This document shows, in pieces, positions 43,704 to 52,410 of a stretch of DNA of 64,000 nt (the stretch's first letter is position 1; each line of letters starts with the position of its first letter). Made by a program: the position numbers and the translations under genes. The DNA is from Rhodanobacter sp. C05. GTDB taxonomy: Bacteria > Pseudomonadota > Gammaproteobacteria > Xanthomonadales > Rhodanobacteraceae. The notes beneath the pieces are model-generated. The model was not told the origin of the DNA, did no database searches, and saw only the letters and a program-made list of their open reading frames with translations. Location of the stretch: positions 496,001-560,000 of the forward strand of contig NZ_MUNQ01000005.1 of the NCBI RefSeq assembly GCF_002001165.1. Reading direction: 5' to 3'.

Positions 43704-44281
43704 CAGCTCTCCAGCCAGCGGGTCGTGCGCGGCAGGGCAACCACCTGCTGCGCGGTGACAAAATAAAGATCGATGCCCAGCGGCAACTGGGTCGACAGCG
43801 CAGCGCGCTGCTGCCAGAAAGGCTCGGCCAGTCCATCGATGGCCAGCGTCTGGGTATCGCGTATCCCGGGACCTGCAAAGCGGGCGCCGCTGTCGGTGCG
43901 GAAACCGTCAACCTGCACAATCAGGCTGGCGGAGCGATCGGGATAGCGCAGGTCGCCGCGGGAAAAGCTCTCCAGCGGCGGCATCGAAGCGGGCTCGGTG
44001 ATCAGCGCGAAATCGGCATCCTGCGGCTTTTCCGTCAGCTTCAGGCCAGCGTGGAAACGCAGGTGGCGTACCGCTTCCTGCTCAGGCTGCTGCAGCCACA
44101 CCGTGGTGGTGGCATCGCATAGCGTGAGCAGGATCGCCATGGCCGCCGGCGTGATCGGTGCGGGCGACGGCGGCAGCACGGGCAATCGGCGCGGCGCGGC
44201 CGGGCGGGCCATCGCCTGCAACAGCTCACGAAACGTGCGCTGGCTGTCGAAGACGGGATCGGCAAAGGCGGCCAGCATCAT
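43703..44281 (-). CDS. phnH: C-P lyase core subunit PhnH
   Basis: A 192-residue subunit of the PhnGHIJ complex. The N-terminus AAFADPVFDSQRTFRELLQAM is the standard PhnH beginning, and GPGIRDTQTLAIDGLAEPFW is the conserved late motif. Two ATG codons in tandem (44281 and 44278) can serve as start, the first overlapping the phnG stop. Confidence 0.95.
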   Translation of the reverse strand: MMLAAFADPVFDSQRTFRELLQAMARPAAPRRLPVLPPSPAPITPAAMAILLTLCDATTTVWLQQPEQEAVRHLRFHAGLKLTEKPQDADFALITEPASMPPLESFSRGDLRYPDRSASLIVQVDGFRTDSGARFAGPGIRDTQTLAIDGLAEPFWQQRAALSTQLPLGIDLYFVTAQQVVALPRTTRWLES

Positions 44282-44724
44282 TCGCCCCGCACCACGGTGA
44301 AAAACTCCACCTTGCTCGCCGCCGCCTTGCGGCTGGCGGCATCGCGGCGTTCGTCCAGCGCACGACGCAGCGGCTCGACGACCTGGGTGCGCACCTGTGC
44401 GTGCTGCTCGTCGTCCTGCAGGATCGCGTCGGCGAGCGCGGCCAGCTCCGCATGACGCACATTGCTGCCGCGCACCCAGGCATGGCCGATATGGCTACCG
44501 GCCTGCACGCTGCAACGGGTCACCGTGATCTCGCCGAAGTTGAATTGAGGCCCGGTGCCGCCGATGCGACCGCGCAGCATATAGAGCCCGGTCTGCGCAG
44601 GACGCAGCCAGGCAGCGTCGGCAGGTGGTGCGAAGGCATCCATGGACGCGGACAGTTCGGCCGGATCGGCCTGTGCCAGCAGCGACATCCATTGCGCCCG
44701 CGTCAAATGAGGGAGGGTATCCAT
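44278..44724 (-). CDS. phnG: C-P lyase core subunit PhnG
   Basis: A 148-residue subunit and first gene of the phnGHIJKLM operon. Diagnostic residues: LRPAQTGLYMLRGRIGGTG, FNFGEITVTRCSVQ, and GHAWVRGSNVRHAELAALAD. GAGGGAGGGT just before the start codon supports ATG 44724. The TGTCTAG palindrome at 44749-44766 lies 25 bp upstream of the start, well placed for repression. Confidence 0.95.
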   Translation of the reverse strand: MDTLPHLTRAQWMSLLAQADPAELSASMDAFAPPADAAWLRPAQTGLYMLRGRIGGTGPQFNFGEITVTRCSVQAGSHIGHAWVRGSNVRHAELAALADAILQDDEQHAQVRTQVVEPLRRALDERRDAASRKAAASKVEFFTVVRGE

Positions 44725-44746
44725 GCGTATTCCTGGGCTTGTTGCA

Positions 44747-44873
44747 AATGTCTAGTCATCTAGACAGATCGGGGCGCGAGGAGAGGCGCTCCATGCAAGC
44801 CATTCCAGCAGGCCAGCGTGCCGCTGCCATGACGGCGAATAGACAAGTTGAGGAATAGGTATGAGCGAAATCG
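44747..44873 (+). repeat. Inverted duplicate of the phnF promoter and leader
   Basis: From the operator onward this plus-strand sequence aligns with the minus-strand sequence 33965-33844 upstream of phnF. The alignment covers the operator, CATTCCAGC-x-GGCCAGCGTG, CCGCTGCCATGACGG, and then the start codon with ATGAGCGAAATCG (phnF codons 1-4). After 44873 the similarity stops, so the phnF coding sequence is missing here. It looks like the original divergent phnF/phnG promoter, or a by-product of an inversion. Confidence 0.8.
44749..44766. promoter_or_regulatory. Putative PhnF operator upstream of phnG
   Basis: TGTCTAGTCATCTAGACA, the same seven-base arms and four-base spacer as upstream of phnF. 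It lies 25 bp before the phnG start codon. Confidence 0.82.
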
Positions 44874-45116
44874 GGGTAGAACCCGTGTCACGAGTCAGTC
44901 GCGATGCTTTTCGCACGAACCATGCCTTATTTCGAAGCATGGGCTATGAGATTGAGGTCCATTGGAAACGACGCGTTTCCTGCAAACGCTACCAATGCCT
45001 TACCTTGTCGAGTTACATGTCTTGCGGAGCAGCCGCTTGCCTATTCCGAATACCGGTCCGGATACTCGACCACACGTGGCTGGCCAGCTGCGGGATTCCG
45101 ATTCTCCTGAGGATCC
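44874..45116. other. Spacer after the phnF-leader duplicate
   Basis: About 240 bp with no supported gene. The frame continuing from the duplicated start (MSEIGVEPVSRVSRDAFR) shows no PhnF similarity and no family features, so I do not call it. Confidence 0.5.
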
Positions 45117-45656
45117 ATGATGAAATATCTACTCGGCGCGATCGCTGCCACCTGCATGCTGGGCTCTTTCCCGGTTTCTGCGTGGTCGAACCAGGTCACG
45201 GCGGTCACGCGGGCGCCTCCGACGTCAGCAGATGCTCGTTACGACCCGCAGAATCCGTTCGCCAGGATCATTCGCGGCGAGCTGCCCGCCGACAAGGTCT
45301 ATGAAGACGTCTACGTGCTTGCCTTTCTGTCACTCGACCAGAAGGCTCCCGGCCATGTGCTGGTTATTTCGAAGACCTCGAAGGCGCGCAACATCATGGA
45401 ATTGCCCGCGCAGGATCTCGTGCGGGTGATGCTGGTCGCGCAGCGGATTGCGAGGGCCGAGCGCATCGCATTGCACGCTGACGGCGTGGTGGTCCAGCAA
45501 AACAGTGGCGCCGCCGCCGGCCAGACCGTGTTCCATCTGCATGTGCATGTGGTACCTTACTAGAACGGCAAGCCGCCATCGTTTGTACAGGACGCACAGG
45601 GACAGCTGGACCGCAAGGCGATCGCCGCAAGGATTGCCGCGGCGATCCGCGATTGA
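45117..45656 (+). pseudogene. Exported HIT-family protein interrupted by an in-frame amber codon
   Basis: The frame starts at ATG 45117 (GAGGA upstream; second ATG at 45120) with a signal peptide (LLGAIAATCMLGSFPVSA). It continues as a HIT hydrolase: NPFARIIRGELPADKVYED, APGHVLVISKTSKARN and the catalytic triad HLHVHVVP. TAG at 45561-45563 stops it one residue later. The same frame then runs on for 30 sense codons (NGKPPSFVQDAQGQ, then RKAIAARIAAAIRD) to TGA at 45654-45656, which is the normal HIT C-terminus. So a single nonsense change truncates an otherwise intact gene. The catalytic histidines are kept, so residual activity or readthrough is possible. Confidence 0.8.
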
Positions 45657-45697
45657 TGGTTGCCGCGACTCACTGACGCGCTGCGTGAGCACAAACA

Positions 45698-45723
45698 ACA
45701 ACGGGCGCCATGGCGCCCGTTGT
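45698..45723. terminator. Bidirectional terminator between HIT and glnA genes
   Basis: A 26-nt palindrome with core GGGCGCCATGGCGCCC, extended by ACAAC/GTTGT. It is followed by CTTTCACTCTTTT on the plus strand and TTGTGCTC on the minus strand. It lies 26 bp after the glnA stop and serves both convergent genes. Confidence 0.75.
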
Positions 45724-45748
45724 CTTTCACTCTTTTATTTCACCGCGA

Positions 45749-47158
45749 TCAGATCGCGTAATACATCTGGAATTCCAGTGGATGGGTGCTTGCGCGGTAG
45801 CGGGTGACTTCCTTCATCTTCACTTCGATATAGGCGTCGATGAAGTCGTCGGTGAACACGCCGCCGGCCTTGAGGAAGTCGCGGTCCTTGTCCAGCGCTT
45901 CCAGTGCCTGGTCGAGGCTGGAGCAGACCTGCGGGATGTTCTTCTCTTCTTCCGGCGGCAGGTCGTACAGATCCTTGTCCGCCGGCGCGCCCGGGTCGAT
46001 CTTGTTTATGATGCCGTCGAGGCCGGCCATCATCAGCGCGGTGAACACCAGGTAGCCGGAGTTCATCGGATCGGGGAAGCGCACCTCGATGCGGCGACCC
46101 TTCGGGCTGGCCACGTACGGGATGCGGCAGCTCGCGGAACGATTACGCGCCGAGTAAGCCAGCATCACCGGCGCCTCGAAGCCCGGCACCAGGCGCTTGT
46201 AGCTGTTGGTGGTGGAGTTGGCGAACGCGTTGATCGCCTTGGCGTGCTTGAAGATGCCGCCGATGTACCACAGCGCGGTCTGCGACAGGCCACCGTACAG
46301 ATCGCCGGCAAACAGGTTCTCGCCGTTCTTGGCCAGCGACTGATGCACGTGCATGCCCGAGCCGTTGTCACCGACGATCGGCTTCGGCATGAAGGTGACG
46401 GTCTTGCCGTTCTGGTGCGCCACGTTCTTGATGACGTACTTCATCGTCATCAGCTCGTCGGCCTTCTTCACCAGCGTGTTGAAGCGCACGCCGATCTCGC
46501 ACTGGCCGGCATTCGCCACCTCGTGGTGATGCACTTCGACTTTCTGGCCCAGCGACTCCAGCACCTTGCACATGTCGGCACGCAGGTCGCCCAGCGAGTC
46601 GACCGGGCTGACCGGGAAGTAGCCGCCCTTCACGCCCGGGCGGTGGCCGGTGTTGTCGCCGTCGTACTTGTAGCGCGAGCTCCACGCCGCTTCCTGCGAA
46701 CCGATCTCGTAGAACACGCGGCCCATGTCGTTCTGCCAGCGCACCGAGTCGAAGATGAAGAACTCGGGCTCGGGACCGAAGAACGCGGTGTCCGCGATGC
46801 CGGTGGATTTCAGGAACGCCTCGCCGCGCTTGGCGATCGAGCGCGGATCGCGGCCATAGGCCTGCATGGTCGATGGCTCCAGCACGTCGCAATGCAGGAT
46901 CAGCTGCACGTGCGAGCTGAACGGGTCGAGGTGGGCGGTGTCCGGATCCGGCATCAGCACCATGTCCGATTCGTTGATGCCCTTCCAGCCGGTGATCGAG
47001 GAGCCGTCGAACATCTTGCCGTCCTCGAACGTCGACTCGTCGATCGCGTGGGCCGGGAAGGTGACATGGTGATGTACGCCGAGCATGTCGGCGAAACGGA
47101 AGTCGACGAACTCGACCTCGTGTTCCACGATCAGATCGAGCACTTTTTGAGCAGACAT
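45749..47158 (-). CDS. glnA: Type I glutamine synthetase
   Basis: A 469-residue enzyme making glutamine from glutamate, ammonia and ATP; it forms a cytoplasmic dodecamer. Motifs: [14 protein letters not shown] near the N-terminus, [17 protein letters not shown] (flexible loop region), the ATP-binding [20 protein letters not shown] and the glutamate-binding [13 protein letters not shown]. The adenylylation tyrosine is Y398 in [10 protein letters not shown], so activity should be controlled by GlnE. Upstream are a full sigma-54 promoter and an NtrC palindrome, so transcription answers to nitrogen status through the ntrBC genes at 11.9-14.4 kb. Confidence 0.98.
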   Translation of the reverse strand: MSAQKVLDLIVEHEVEFVDFRFADMLGVHHHVTFPAHAIDESTFEDGKMFDGSSITGWKGINESDMVLMPDPDTAHLDPFSSHVQLILHCDVLEPSTMQAYGRDPRSIAKRGEAFLKSTGIADTAFFGPEPEFFIFDSVRWQNDMGRVFYEIGSQEAAWSSRYKYDGDNTGHRPGVKGGYFPVSPVDSLGDLRADMCKVLESLGQKVEVHHHEVANAGQCEIGVRFNTLVKKADELMTMKYVIKNVAHQNGKTVTFMPKPIVGDNGSGMHVHQSLAKNGENLFAGDLYGGLSQTALWYIGGIFKHAKAINAFANSTTNSYKRLVPGFEAPVMLAYSARNRSASCRIPYVASPKGRRIEVRFPDPMNSGYLVFTALMMAGLDGIINKIDPGAPADKDLYDLPPEEEKNIPQVCSSLDQALEALDKDRDFLKAGGVFTDDFIDAYIEVKMKEVTRYRASTHPLEFQMYYAI

Positions 47159-47193
47159 GGCGGAGCCTCACAGGGAAAGGGATAACGCTTTAG

Positions 47194-47209
47194 AGCAAGC
47201 CCCGTGCCA
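47194..47209 (-). promoter_or_regulatory. Sigma-54 promoter of glnA
   Basis: On the minus strand the sequence is TGGCACGGGGCTTGCT, a full match to the -24/-12 consensus TGGCACG-N4-TTGCW. The predicted RNA start is near 47184, giving a leader of about 25 nt before the glnA ATG. Confidence 0.92.
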
Positions 47210-47305
47210 TGACGTGAAATCGTTGTGGCACCGGCACTGGCAGGCTAAACGGGTATGACGAACGCCTACGGTAGCACCAACGCAACACGGAGAAATGACA
47301 CAGTC

Positions 47306-47320
47306 GCACCATCATGGTGC
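47306..47320. promoter_or_regulatory. NtrC enhancer site upstream of glnA
   Basis: GCACCATCATGGTGC is a perfect palindrome matching the NtrC consensus, centred about 130 bp upstream of the predicted glnA RNA start. A further ACACCATG follows at 47324-47331, which may be a second weaker half site. Confidence 0.85.
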
Positions 47321-47412
47321 ATTACACCATGCTGATCCCGGCCCTGCGCCATGTCGCCCAGCAGCGCGTTGGAAACCAGATTCCCGTTACGGTCGGGCCA
47401 TGGGAGCCACAT

Positions 47413-47442
47413 GAAAAGCCCCGACTCACATCGGGGCTTTTC
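47413..47442 (-). terminator. Terminator of the second TonB receptor gene
   Basis: GAAAAGCCCCGA and TCGGGGCTTTTC form 12-bp arms around CTCACA, with a T-run on the minus strand. It lies 27 bp after the receptor stop codon. Confidence 0.85.
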
Positions 47443-47468
47443 ATCCTGCGTGACAAGCAGTCGATCGT

Positions 47469-50027
47469 CTAGAAGTCCTGCTTGAAACGGATGCCAATCG
47501 TGCGCGGCTGGCTGAAGCCGGTATAGACCTGCCCATCGGGGTATTGCGGCACCACACCGTGGGCGCCGCAAATCGTTACGCCGCACTCGGTGAACTTGTA
47601 TTGCGCCGCACGCGTGTCGAACAAGTTGTCGATGTAGACGCTTACCGACCAGCTGTTCTTCTGGATGCCTGCGGAAATGTCGACGGAGTTGTAGGAAGGG
47701 AGATTGCCCAGCAGGTTGCTCTCGACCGCCCGCAGGTCGGTCGTGCGTTCACCCACATGCACGAACGCGCCCTGTACGTAGGCGTCATTGCCACCCAGGT
47801 TGAAGGCATAACGCGCGATAAGGTTGCCCTTGAATCGGGGTGTTATCGGCAATCGAGTTCCCGTGGCGGCCTGTGGCCCGTCCAGGCCCGTGGATGGGTT
47901 GATCGTACCCACGGGACAATTAGTGGACGGGTTGCCATTGGCATCGGTGAAACCGCAATACGGCGCAGTCAGCTTGGCGTCGTAAAAAGCGACGCCGGCT
48001 GTGAGAGTCAGGTTGTAGCTGGCCTGCCAGTTCAGCTGCGACTCCAGTCCGTCGATGCGGGCCGAATTGGCGTTCTCGATGATGGTCAGGCCATTCGGAC
48101 CAAGGATGTTGAACTGGAAGTGATTCCAGGTCTCGCGGAACACCGCACCGTTGAACGACAGCCGATTGTCGAGCCAGGTGGTCTTCCAGCCCAGTTCGAG
48201 ATTGGTCAGGAAATCCGCCTGGTAGGGCGGAATATCGCCGGCGCGGTTGACACCACCCGGACGGAAGCCCTCGGAACGGGTGAGATAGAGCATCTTGGAA
48301 GGCGAGATATTCCAGGTCAGGTTGTACTTTTTGAGCGAGCCGCTTTCCTTAACCTGCTTGTTGAAGTCCATGCAAGGCGCACCCAGGAACGGTTCGGGCG
48401 AGATGCAGCCGGCCTGGCCATAACTCGAGCCCGGCGAAAAGCCCGAACTGAAGCCGTAGAAGCCGTACAGATTGTTGCGGGTACGGAAATAACGATCGCC
48501 GACGGTGGCGGTGAGCACGTCGGGAATGAAGTCGTAGGACAGTTCGCCGAACACGGACTCGTCATGGTCGTAACGCATCTGCTTGGTCAGCCAGATGGTG
48601 TTCGGCCAGCCCGGCACGGACAGGTCGGACCCCAGGTCGTTGATCTGGTAGTCCTGCATGATGTCGTGCTTCTGCTTCTGCCAGAACGCGCCCGCCACCA
48701 GGCGCAGGCGATCGTCGCTGGGCGAGGCAATACGCAGTTCGTGGCTGCTGTTGGTATAGGCATCCCGGTCGGTGATGAACTCGGACGGATTGATCAGGGC
48801 ACCGCTGTTGTCATGGATATACGCACCGTAGGAGAGCAGGGTGTCGTACCAGAACGAGTAGTCGTTGTAGTCGGTTTGTTCTTCCTGATCGCGCTTGAGA
48901 TGGGCATAGGCGTAGGTCAGGTCGAAGTTGCCGATCTTGCCCTGCACGGTCAGCGCGCCCTGCCACCAGCGGTCATCGACGCGCTCGGGATAGAAGTGGG
49001 TCACCGCCAGACTGCCGATGGCCGGATCGCTGGCAAAGCTGCCATGCGAGATCGTCTGTTGCCCCATCAAGGTCGGGCTGATCGACCAGTCGTCGTTGAG
49101 ATCCACCTTCAGCGCGGCTCGTGCACCGTTGGTGTTGACGTCGTTGTAGTCCTTCCTGGCGTGCCCGACGCACTGCAGCGTCGCACTCGGCGTGCAATTG
49201 TCCGCGTTGCTGATCGTACCGCCCCAACTCGGAGGATCCGGAGGTGTGCGGTTGGGGAACGTACGCGTGCCGGCCACGTTGTCGATGTAGCCGGCATCGT
49301 GCTCATGCCAACCGACGAGCCGGACGGCCGCGTTGCTGCTGATCGGGAGATTGAGCATGCCTTCGAAGGTATCGCCGATGCCGCCGTGATCGACCTGGTC
49401 GGTGCCGACGGTGTAATTGGCCGCAAAAGCGCTGGGATCGGGCTTGTTGGTGATGATGCGAAGGGCGCCCGCCTCGGCGCTCGCGCCATACAACGTACCC
49501 TGTGGCCCGGCCAGTACCTCGATGCGGGCAATGTCGTACATGTGGATGTCGAGCGGCCCCTGGATCGTGGTGACCGGCTGGTCGTCGAGATACACGCCCA
49601 CGCTCGGCTGCGAGCCGGAATGGTTGGTGTTGCCGCCGCTGGCCACGCCGCGCATGTAGATCGTGGCGAAGCCGGGGCCGGTGGCAATGCCACCGCCACC
49701 TTGCTGGAAGGTGACGCTGGGCAGGTACTTCACGTAATCGTTGAAGTTCTGCACCTGCAGTGCCTCGAGTTGATCCTGCGCCAGCACGTTGATGCTGATC
49801 GGCACCTTCTGCAGATTCTCGGTGCGCTTCTGCGCGGTCACCGTCACCTCGCCCAGCGTCGTGGTTTTCTGCTTTGTGGCCGGTGTCGTGGTCGACGACG
49901 CTGGCGGCGCGGCGTCCTGCGCGAAGGCCGGTGCCGCCATGGCGAGACAGATCGCCGCGGCAAGCGGCAACCGGACCAGCCTCACTCGTTGCGCTCTCGT
50001 GATTTTTTTGGACTTGCTCGCGTGCAT
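47469..50027 (-). CDS. TonB-dependent receptor (second copy)
   Basis: An 852-residue outer-membrane receptor. The signal peptide is long (LPLAAAICLAMAAPAFAQ), followed by a Thr-rich linker and the plug with LGEVTVTAQKRTENLQKVPI, FNDYVKYLPSVTFQQGGGGI and RIEVLAGPQGTLYGASAEAG. The barrel ends in RTIGIRFKQDF. It is homologous to the receptor at 36119-38767 and, like it, is paired with a TPR-sulfotransferase gene, but here the sulfotransferase comes first, 42 bp upstream. No PhnF-type operator was found near it. The substrate is unknown. Confidence 0.9.
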   Translation of the reverse strand: MHASKSKKITRAQRVRLVRLPLAAAICLAMAAPAFAQDAAPPASSTTTPATKQKTTTLGEVTVTAQKRTENLQKVPISINVLAQDQLEALQVQNFNDYVKYLPSVTFQQGGGGIATGPGFATIYMRGVASGGNTNHSGSQPSVGVYLDDQPVTTIQGPLDIHMYDIARIEVLAGPQGTLYGASAEAGALRIITNKPDPSAFAANYTVGTDQVDHGGIGDTFEGMLNLPISSNAAVRLVGWHEHDAGYIDNVAGTRTFPNRTPPDPPSWGGTISNADNCTPSATLQCVGHARKDYNDVNTNGARAALKVDLNDDWSISPTLMGQQTISHGSFASDPAIGSLAVTHFYPERVDDRWWQGALTVQGKIGNFDLTYAYAHLKRDQEEQTDYNDYSFWYDTLLSYGAYIHDNSGALINPSEFITDRDAYTNSSHELRIASPSDDRLRLVAGAFWQKQKHDIMQDYQINDLGSDLSVPGWPNTIWLTKQMRYDHDESVFGELSYDFIPDVLTATVGDRYFRTRNNLYGFYGFSSGFSPGSSYGQAGCISPEPFLGAPCMDFNKQVKESGSLKKYNLTWNISPSKMLYLTRSEGFRPGGVNRAGDIPPYQADFLTNLELGWKTTWLDNRLSFNGAVFRETWNHFQFNILGPNGLTIIENANSARIDGLESQLNWQASYNLTLTAGVAFYDAKLTAPYCGFTDANGNPSTNCPVGTINPSTGLDGPQAATGTRLPITPRFKGNLIARYAFNLGGNDAYVQGAFVHVGERTTDLRAVESNLLGNLPSYNSVDISAGIQKNSWSVSVYIDNLFDTRAAQYKFTECGVTICGAHGVVPQYPDGQVYTGFSQPRTIGIRFKQDF

Positions 50028-50069
50028 TAGTGCTCCCCTCTCTAGTCCACGACAATCCAGCAGAAGTAG

Positions 50070-52124
50070 TTACGTTTGCTCCGATTCCGGCACGTCCGGG
50101 TAGCTCTCCAGCACCGGCCCCAACGCCGATTCCAGAGGCCCCAGCCATGCTGCGTAATGCCGCCAGTGATCCACCCCCTCCCGGTAGATCGGCTGGCGTA
50201 CCTGTTCCGAACTGGCGGTACGTACCGGCCGCGCGTTCTGGAAGAACCGCAGGCACGAGTCCTCGAACGGCAGGTCGCAATACTCAAGCAGTTTGCGAAC
50301 CTCCCCCTCGGTGTCCTCGACCATGCGCTCATACATGACGCGGTGGACACGCCCCGGCAGCACCGCGTCGAAATGCTCCATCAGCGCGACGTAGTCACGG
50401 TAATAGCGACCCAGATCCCCGAGCTCGTAGCTGAAGCTCTGCCCCCGTGCGAAATGCTGCTTGAAGCCGGAAAAGCAGCAGCCCAGCGGATGCCGGCGTG
50501 CATCGATGATCTTCGCGTTCGGCAGCATCAGGTGGATCAGGCCGATATGCATGAAGTTGTTCGGCATCTTGTCGATGAACAGCGGTGCCGAGGTCTTGCG
50601 CTGGATCCGGGTGTGCGCAAGATAGCGCTCGCCGAGCGCACGCAAGGCGTCGACATCGAGTGCGGCCAGTGCATCGTGGTACGGCAGCGCGCTGTCGGCA
50701 GCGCCTTGCGTACGCAGCATGCGCGTGATCGAGGTGACCTCGGGCAGCTCCATCGTGCCTTCGACCTGGCTATGGCTGGACAGGATCTGCTCGATCAGGG
50801 TGGAACCGGAGCGTGGCAGGCCGACGACGAAGATCGGATCACGCGCCGGGCTGCCCGCCCCTGCGCGCGCTGCAAAGAAGTCGCGCGTGTAATGCTCGCG
50901 GATGTGCCGCACCCGCGCGCTGGTGTCGTCGGCGCTGTAGTGCAGTTGCGCGCGGCGGATCGCATTGCCCTGGGCGTAATGCCGGAAGGATGTTTCGTAT
51001 TCGCCGGCGTCCTCCAGTGCCTTGCCGACGGCAAACTCCAGATGCAGGCGATCATCCTCGGAGAGAGCCGCCTCAGAGAGAGCCGGCCCGGCGAGATCCG
51101 CACGCGCCAGTTGTCGGCGCATCGCGGCCAGGTCGTCGGCGCTGAAGCGATACGTCTTCAGATTGGCCAGACTCCACCAGACTTCGCCAAAGGACGGTTC
51201 GAGCTCCAGGCTGCGGCGATAGGCAGCGATGGCACGGTCGGTGTGCCCTGCGGTTTTCAGCGCATGGCCGTAACTCACCCACACCTTCGCATTGCGCGGG
51301 TAGTGTTCCAGCAAGTCGGCATAGATGCCGATGGCACGCTCGTAATCGCCGATCCGGCACAGCACCGCCGCCTGAAGATTGCGGCAGCCGAGATGGCCGG
51401 GTTCCGCCGCCAGAAGACGCTCGATCTCGACCAGCGCCTGTTCCGGCTGGTTGCTGCGATGCAGGAGCAAGGCGTAGTTCTGGCGTGCGGCATGGAAACT
51501 GGGTGCCAGCTCCAGGCAGCGCGCGAGCAGGTTCACGGCGTCCTCGTTGCGACCCAGACGAGCGGCCACCTCGGCGAACATGCGAATCGCGGCAACGTCC
51601 GTCGGCGCCTGCTTCAAGTGTTCGCGCAACGAAGCCTCGGCCGCAGGGATGCGGTTCTCGGCCAATGCGATGGCGGCATCCAGCAGGCGCGGGTCGTGAG
51701 TGGAATGGCGCACGTGATTGGCATACGCCGCGTCGGCCGCATCCTGTTCGCCGGCCGCCATGAGATGGTCGCCCAGCACGCGCCAGGCTTGCGGCAGATC
51801 GGGCTTCAGCGCCACCGCGCGGCGCAACGCATCGATTGCTTCCTGCCCGCGGCCTGCATTGTCCAGGGCGAGGCCCAGATCGAGGTGGACCATCGCCCAG
51901 TTTGGCTGGGTCCGTGTCAAGGGCACGAGGATGTCGAGCGCAGCTTGCCCATCGCCCTGGATTGACCGCGCCTTCGCCAGCAGCCTCAGTGCGGCCGGAT
52001 GACTTTCGGCCACCTTCAGTACCTCGGTGAGCTGCTCGACGGCGAGTGCCGGATCGCTGTCCAGCAAGCGCGTGGCGTGAACGAGTGCCTGTTCCACCGT
52101 ACCGGTGGCAGACAGATCCGTCAC
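50070..52124 (-). CDS. TPR-repeat protein with C-terminal sulfotransferase domain (second copy)
   Basis: A 684-residue protein with the same architecture as 34001-36034. An N-terminal TPR array (LDLGLALDNAGRGQEAIDAL; YGHALKTAGHTDRAIAAYRR) leads to a PAPS sulfotransferase with FVVGLPRSGSTLIEQILSSH, KMPNNFMHIGLIHLMLPNAK and DARRHPLGCCFSGFKQHF. The C-terminal TASSEQVRQPIYREG is shared almost exactly with the first copy. GTG 52124 is chosen because GGGGAAG lies six bases upstream; another GTG at 52178 would add 18 residues. It is in an operon with the downstream TonB receptor. Confidence 0.85.
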   Translation of the reverse strand: MTDLSATGTVEQALVHATRLLDSDPALAVEQLTEVLKVAESHPAALRLLAKARSIQGDGQAALDILVPLTRTQPNWAMVHLDLGLALDNAGRGQEAIDALRRAVALKPDLPQAWRVLGDHLMAAGEQDAADAAYANHVRHSTHDPRLLDAAIALAENRIPAAEASLREHLKQAPTDVAAIRMFAEVAARLGRNEDAVNLLARCLELAPSFHAARQNYALLLHRSNQPEQALVEIERLLAAEPGHLGCRNLQAAVLCRIGDYERAIGIYADLLEHYPRNAKVWVSYGHALKTAGHTDRAIAAYRRSLELEPSFGEVWWSLANLKTYRFSADDLAAMRRQLARADLAGPALSEAALSEDDRLHLEFAVGKALEDAGEYETSFRHYAQGNAIRRAQLHYSADDTSARVRHIREHYTRDFFAARAGAGSPARDPIFVVGLPRSGSTLIEQILSSHSQVEGTMELPEVTSITRMLRTQGAADSALPYHDALAALDVDALRALGERYLAHTRIQRKTSAPLFIDKMPNNFMHIGLIHLMLPNAKIIDARRHPLGCCFSGFKQHFARGQSFSYELGDLGRYYRDYVALMEHFDAVLPGRVHRVMYERMVEDTEGEVRKLLEYCDLPFEDSCLRFFQNARPVRTASSEQVRQPIYREGVDHWRHYAAWLGPLESALGPVLESYPDVPESEQT

Positions 52125-52410
52125 GACTCGCTTCCCCGCGACGATGCGAGCTGCCGCTGTGGATCGGCTCTCAGGCACTGCTGCAGGGACATGGCGCGTT
52201 GCATGGGCGACAGCAGCTCCTCACAGGTCTTTCGGCAATCTACAACCGAATTCGGCGGGCAGATAGTAGGCGCGGACAAAATGCGATCGTCGTGCCTCGC
52301 GATCCGCAACCAGCCATCTTTCGCGCCAGCAAAACCCGTAAGCTATGCCGCTTCCTGCCGGCGCGCCAGAGCCTGTCGGCGCGCTTTCACTTTCCATCTG
52401 GACCTGTCCC

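Noticed and set aside
44861..45304. 147-codon open frame starting at the duplicated phnF start codon
   Set aside because: After four codons there is no PhnF similarity, composition is not protein-like, and it overlaps the HIT gene in another frame.
47544..50030. 828-codon plus-strand open frame
   Set aside because: It is exactly antisense to the second TonB receptor gene, whose domains are clear.
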